Shown here one piece after another: positions 12,247-14,710 of a stretch of 14,710 bases of DNA. Position 1 is the stretch's first letter; every line of letters begins with the position of its first letter. The DNA is taken from NCBI GenBank assembly GCA_964425415.1, contig CAYRMJ010000033.1, positions 1 to 14,710 on the forward strand. Direction: 5' to 3'. This DNA is from JAADDK01 sp964425415 (GTDB taxonomy: Archaea > Thermoplasmatota > Thermoplasmata > Thermoplasmatales > Aciduliprofundaceae). The notes beneath the pieces are model-generated. The model saw nothing but the letters and a program-made list of their open reading frames with translations, was not told the origin of the DNA and searched no databases. The position numbers and the translations under genes were made by a program.

Positions 12247-12943
12247 CTTTAATGTCCAAAGCATAAAGAATTCTTTTAAGTACGCCCATCATGCTATGGT
12301 ATTCCCACTTGGTAAGCATTGCTCGGCCAATTATGCGTCTAAACATCACTTCTGTGTTTTTCCTTTTATGCTGTGGAAATTCAATGCGTTTTAAAATCTC
12401 TGAAAAACGAGAATTTAACAATTCTAACTCCATAGGCTCTGCAAAATTTCTCTCCACTACTGGCGCGCGGTGTTTAAAGATTTCGTAAAGTATTATCGCT
12501 GCAGCATGAGTGATATTCATGATTGGATACTCAGAACTGGTGGGAATGGTAATAAGCATATCGCACATCTCCAGCTCATGATTGTAAAGACCATAGTTTT
12601 CTCTTCCAAACACCACACCTATTCTTCCAGCGTAGTCCTCAGCTCTATTTGCAAATTCCTCAGGTGACAATGCAATTCTGTTAAATTTCTTATCAGATAA
12701 GGTGCTCACTCCACTTGTACCAACCAATAAATCAACCATTTTAGAAGCTGATTCTAAGTTTTTTACAACTTTGGCATTTTCAACAATATATCTTGCATGC
12801 TTTGAGAAACGAAAAGCATCGTCATCAAGCTCAGGGGGATTAACTAATATTAGATTTTTAACTCCAAAATTTGCCATTGTTCTTGCAAGAAAACCTATGT
12901 TTCCCGTAAATTGAGGCTCTACAAATATTACATATATGCTCAT
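12239..12943 (-). CDS. trmJ: TrmJ-type tRNA 2'-O-methyltransferase (SPOUT family)
   Basis: The 234-residue protein is a SpoU/TrmJ-class SPOUT enzyme using S-adenosylmethionine, with the trefoil-knot motifs in order: GNIGFLARTMANFG (14-27, motif 1 with Asn15 and Arg21), VFGRENYGL (111-119, motif 2) and IPTSSEYPIMNITHAAA (133-149, motif 3). The C-terminal helix FRRIIGRAMLTKWEYHSMMG (201-220) is characteristic of TrmJ, which methylates the ribose of nucleotide 32 in tRNA anticodon loops; archaeal TrmJ is reported to favour C32. The tRNA-Gln just downstream has C32. Other SPOUT families cannot be fully excluded, but length and tail favour TrmJ. ATG 12943 is supported by a TATA box 29 bases upstream. 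Confidence 0.88.
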   Translation of the reverse strand: MSIYVIFVEPQFTGNIGFLARTMANFGVKNLILVNPPELDDDAFRFSKHARYIVENAKVVKNLESASKMVDLLVGTSGVSTLSDKKFNRIALSPEEFANRAEDYAGRIGVVFGRENYGLYNHELEMCDMLITIPTSSEYPIMNITHAAAIILYEIFKHRAPVVERNFAEPMELELLNSRFSEILKRIEFPQHKRKNTEVMFRRIIGRAMLTKWEYHSMMGVLKRILYALDIKVK

Positions 12944-12964
12944 AGGCCATGTGTATTTCTAAAA

Positions 12965-12972
12965 AGATATAA
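12965..12972 (-). promoter_or_regulatory. TATA box of trmJ
   Basis: The minus strand reads TTATATCT, starting 29 bases before ATG 12943, consistent with a leaderless transcript. No Shine-Dalgarno precedes the gene. Confidence 0.5.
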
Positions 12973-12988
12973 TCTTTGCTAACTCAAG

Positions 12989-12996
12989 TTATATGT
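12989..12996 (+). promoter_or_regulatory. TATA box of the DUF2721 gene
   Basis: TTATATGT starts 32 bases before ATG 13021, slightly farther than the other boxes here, predicting a leader of zero to a few bases. It lies 17 bases from the trmJ box on the other strand, so the two divergent promoters share one short region. Confidence 0.45.
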
Positions 12997-13020
12997 CCTT
13001 AATAGTTATTACGTAGAAAC

Positions 13021-13452
13021 ATGGACGCAATTCACATGATTGAGATGACTTTAGCACCACTACTAATGGTATCCGCCACAGGTCTTTTGATACTTGGGCT
13101 TGGGAATAGGATGGGAAGAGTGATAGACAGGCTAAGAGAATTCTCAAAGGAAGTTAGAAGTGGAATAAATGAAGAGCGCCGAAAAATAATCATGGCTCAA
13201 AAAAATGTTCTTACTATTAGAGCAAAACTATGCCGTGACGCCATGGTGCAATTTCATCTAACTATTTTGTTCTCTTCCCTCACATCGCTGTTCATATTTA
13301 GCTCAACGATATGGAGCATTACTATCTATCTCGGGATACTGTTTTTCATACTGTCAATTATATCATTGATAATTGGCTCAGTCATAGCAGTTTATGAAAT
13401 ATCACTCTCATACTCTGCAATACTAAGGGAATCTGAGTACTATCTCAAATAA
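13021..13452 (+). CDS. DUF2721 family membrane protein
   Basis: A 143-residue membrane protein. The N-terminal segment reads MIEMTLAPLLMVSATGLLILGLGNRMGRVIDRLREF (given here as two parts of one stretch, residues 6-24 and 25-41), with the aP..L.sa.g.L......R..r.iDR.R pattern characteristic of DUF2721. A charged helix (about 42-72) follows, then two long hydrophobic helices (about 80-100 and 101-127) and a short polar tail. Three transmembrane segments in total are likely. The family is widespread and uncharacterised. No partner gene is adjacent: trmJ is divergent, and the pilin-like genes converge on it. Confidence 0.8.
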   Translation: MDAIHMIEMTLAPLLMVSATGLLILGLGNRMGRVIDRLREFSKEVRSGINEERRKIIMAQKNVLTIRAKLCRDAMVQFHLTILFSSLTSLFIFSSTIWSITIYLGILFFILSIISLIIGSVIAVYEISLSYSAILRESEYYLK

Positions 13453-13535
13453 GGAATTTATTTTAAAGATAGATTACCACCAACGTATGGGCGATCTTTG
13501 CCAAAAGAGAGGGTAGTGGCACTTATAAAGAGATT

Positions 13536-13550
13536 TGCAAAAAAACTAAT
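13536..13550 (-). terminator. T-run terminator of the pilin-like operon
   Basis: The minus strand has a run of seven T (13539-13545) within GTTTTTTTGC, nine bases after the stop of the second pilin-like gene. This fits archaeal T-tract termination. The rest of the 102-base gap (13453-13554) shows no gene; it has a stray TATA-like CTTATAAAG near 13521 with no ORF after it. Confidence 0.45.
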
Positions 13551-13554
13551 GTTA

Positions 13555-14070
13555 TTATTTTGCATTTTTTAGATACACAAACGTCACATAGGTCCAAAGA
13601 CCGTCCACAAGCATGTACTTTTGCTCTACATAAAACGCCTGAGTGTGAGAATACAGCGGCGTGTGAGACAATTGGTAGTGTTCTAACATTTCAGAGGTGA
13701 CTTTTTTGCCTTTGAGAATGCTTGGATTGAATGTGTAAATGCTACGATGAATGTAAGATGCATATCCAAATGTGTTCTTTCCTTCAAGTCTTATTACGAT
13801 GGCTCTTGTTCCAATTTCCAACGTGTAATATTGGTCTCCAACTTTTGCAGGGAGTTGCACACCTTGAGAATCGTTGTAAACGAACAAAACCTTCATCTGC
13901 ATGTTCTCCGATGCTATCTCATCAATTCTAGATGCAACAAAATTTGCAATCTCCTTGGCTTGGGTATCATAGGCCGCCTGATCAAAATAAAGAAAATAAC
14001 CTATGGCAACTGCAATTAAAAGTAGAGAGAGTATGGACACTGTTACTTTTGAAAGGAAAAATTGTATCAT
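13555..14070 (-). CDS. Pilin-like secreted protein B (N-terminal membrane helix)
   Basis: A 171-residue protein with a single N-terminal hydrophobic helix (about 9-30, VTVSILSLLLIAVAIGYFLY) after a short MIQFFLSK, and an exported beta-rich domain. Residues 31-55 continue the helix (QAKEIANFVASRIDEIASEN), as in type IV pilins and minor pseudopilins where the hydrophobic helix runs into an amphipathic one. A prepilin peptidase site is not obvious. The ATG shares its A with the TAA stop of the upstream gene (TAATG), so translation is coupled and the two products probably work together. No archaellum or pilus ATPase gene lies inside the window. Function inferred only from architecture. Confidence 0.7.
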   Translation of the reverse strand: MIQFFLSKVTVSILSLLLIAVAIGYFLYFDQAAYDTQAKEIANFVASRIDEIASENMQMKVLFVYNDSQGVQLPAKVGDQYYTLEIGTRAIVIRLEGKNTFGYASYIHRSIYTFNPSILKGKKVTSEMLEHYQLSHTPLYSHTQAFYVEQKYMLVDGLWTYVTFVYLKNAK

Positions 14071-14570
14071 TATGACTTCACCCCTACATGCCTCAGATCT
14101 ACCTGTATGTAGTAATCATCAAGAAGACCATCATGGTCCAAATCAATTGGGGATTTTACCTTCGTTATTATGAAATCGTAAGTTCCACCCACCACAAGAG
14201 TGCCATTGTTGGTTTTGTTGCTCATAATAATCTCCAAATTCCCGTAATTCACTATAGTTTGACGTGGCATACCATTTCTAAGCTTGTACCTGATAAGATG
14301 CGAATTATCCGTTCCCAGTGGTCCTCCTATTATTACATACTCCGTACCAAATGGAAAGGTATCGCGAACAACCATTGACGCGTTATCACCCTGTGCGTAC
14401 ACTATCTCTATTTGTTTTTTAAGGTACTCCACTGCAGAAGCAAGTTTTTGTTCTGTTGACGAAAATGAGTACTGAGTAATCACTCCCAAAACAACAGGAA
14501 CTGTAAATACAAGTATCGCTGCAACTATCAGAAGTCGCATAGGCATGTCTACGACGCCCTCTTCTTTCAT
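14070..14570 (-). CDS. Pilin-like secreted protein A (N-terminal membrane helix)
   Basis: A 166-residue protein with charged MKEEG, then VVDMPMRLLIVAAILVFTVP. The combination of a short acidic or basic leader ending in Gly, an acidic residue three positions later and MP-x-RL before the hydrophobic helix is seen in many archaeal pilin-like proteins; cleavage after Gly5 is conceivable but unproven. An amphipathic segment (STEQKLASAVEYLKKQIEIV) and a beta-rich exported domain with several N-x-S/T sequons (NAS, NKT, NGT) follow. A DLDHDGLLDD stretch near the C-terminus resembles an EF-hand-like calcium loop. The TATA box 31 bases upstream suggests a leaderless transcript heading the two-gene operon. 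Confidence 0.72.
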   Translation of the reverse strand: MKEEGVVDMPMRLLIVAAILVFTVPVVLGVITQYSFSSTEQKLASAVEYLKKQIEIVYAQGDNASMVVRDTFPFGTEYVIIGGPLGTDNSHLIRYKLRNGMPRQTIVNYGNLEIIMSNKTNNGTLVVGGTYDFIITKVKSPIDLDHDGLLDDYYIQVDLRHVGVKS

Positions 14571-14593
14571 ACATACATCATATTGGTGATAAT

Positions 14594-14601
14594 GTATTTA
14601 A
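14594..14601 (-). promoter_or_regulatory. TATA box of the pilin-like operon
   Basis: The minus strand reads TTAAATAC, the same octamer as at 10118-10125, starting 31 bases before ATG 14570. No Shine-Dalgarno lies before that ATG. Confidence 0.55.
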
Positions 14602-14610
14602 GGATTGCCA

Positions 14611-14710
14611 TTTGTAGTGCTCTGTCGCATAAATCAATGTAAGATGAAGAATAAAGAGAGGTGAAGAAATAGGATATAAATAAAAATGGGGCTTAAAGCG
14701 AGTGAAATAG
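14611..14710 (+). other. Probable upstream region and possible start of a divergent gene cut by the window edge
   Basis: The last 100 bases contain a purine-rich GAGAGGTGAAG (14656-14666), a TATA-like GATATAAATA (14673-14682) and ATG 14686, followed by seven open codons (GLKASEI) to the edge. The box is too close to that ATG for a leaderless start, and the GAGAGGTG is about 20 bases away, so the start is unsettled. I see no RNA gene here. Confidence 0.25.

Noticed and set aside
13453..13554. Possible small gene or RNA in the gap after DUF2721
   Set aside because: The only ATG frames are under ten codons. The TATA-like CTTATAAAG leads to no ORF, and I could find no stable stem.

Overview
The window reads as chromosomal DNA from an AT-rich archaeon, most likely a thermophilic member of the Thermoplasmatota such as the Aciduliprofundum/DHVE2 lineage. 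That placement is an inference from gene content. The archaeal identity rests on several things seen directly: TATA boxes about 25-30 bases upstream of genes whose transcripts would start at or next to the initiation codon (leaderless); GGTG-type Shine-Dalgarno sites on other genes; a tRNA gene with no encoded CCA; and archaeal families (RAD55/KaiC-like and GvpD-like ATPases, DUF835, an archaeal-type PurC, TrmJ). There is no insertion sequence, CRISPR array, integrase or rRNA.

Region 1 (1-4603) is the least ordinary part. It holds two neighbouring cassettes built from the same parts. Cassette A (57-2527) is a degenerate receiver fused to DUF835, a GvpD-like P-loop ATPase, and a small winged-helix protein. 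Cassette B (3121-4603) is a paralogous winged-helix protein, a protein with a RecA-like look but no Walker A motif, and a RAD55/KaiC-like ATPase, joined by ATGA overlaps. Between them, on the other strand, lies a small membrane protein resembling the YdjM hydrolases. The divergent promoter before cassette B has a perfect inverted repeat that could be an operator.

Region 2 (4587-8410, minus strand) carries pyruvate phosphate dikinase, a 43-residue coiled-coil protein and SAICAR synthetase. Region 3 (8411-9686) has three 19-bp direct repeats between ppdK and a divergent gene for a secreted, C-terminally anchored, sequon-rich protein. Region 4 (9700-11916) has an AhpD-like CxxC protein, a divergent MFS transporter and a gamma carbonic anhydrase-like protein. 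Region 5 (11917-12943) has a 36-residue glutamate-rich microprotein gene, tRNA-Gln(UUG), and a TrmJ-type tRNA methyltransferase whose stop codon overlaps the tRNA promoter. Region 6 (12944-14710) has a DUF2721 membrane protein and, on the minus strand, two translationally coupled pilin-like proteins.

Metabolic and tRNA-modification genes could be named with good confidence. The ATPase/HTH cassettes, the secreted protein, the two microproteins and the pilin-like pair have no function assignable from sequence alone.
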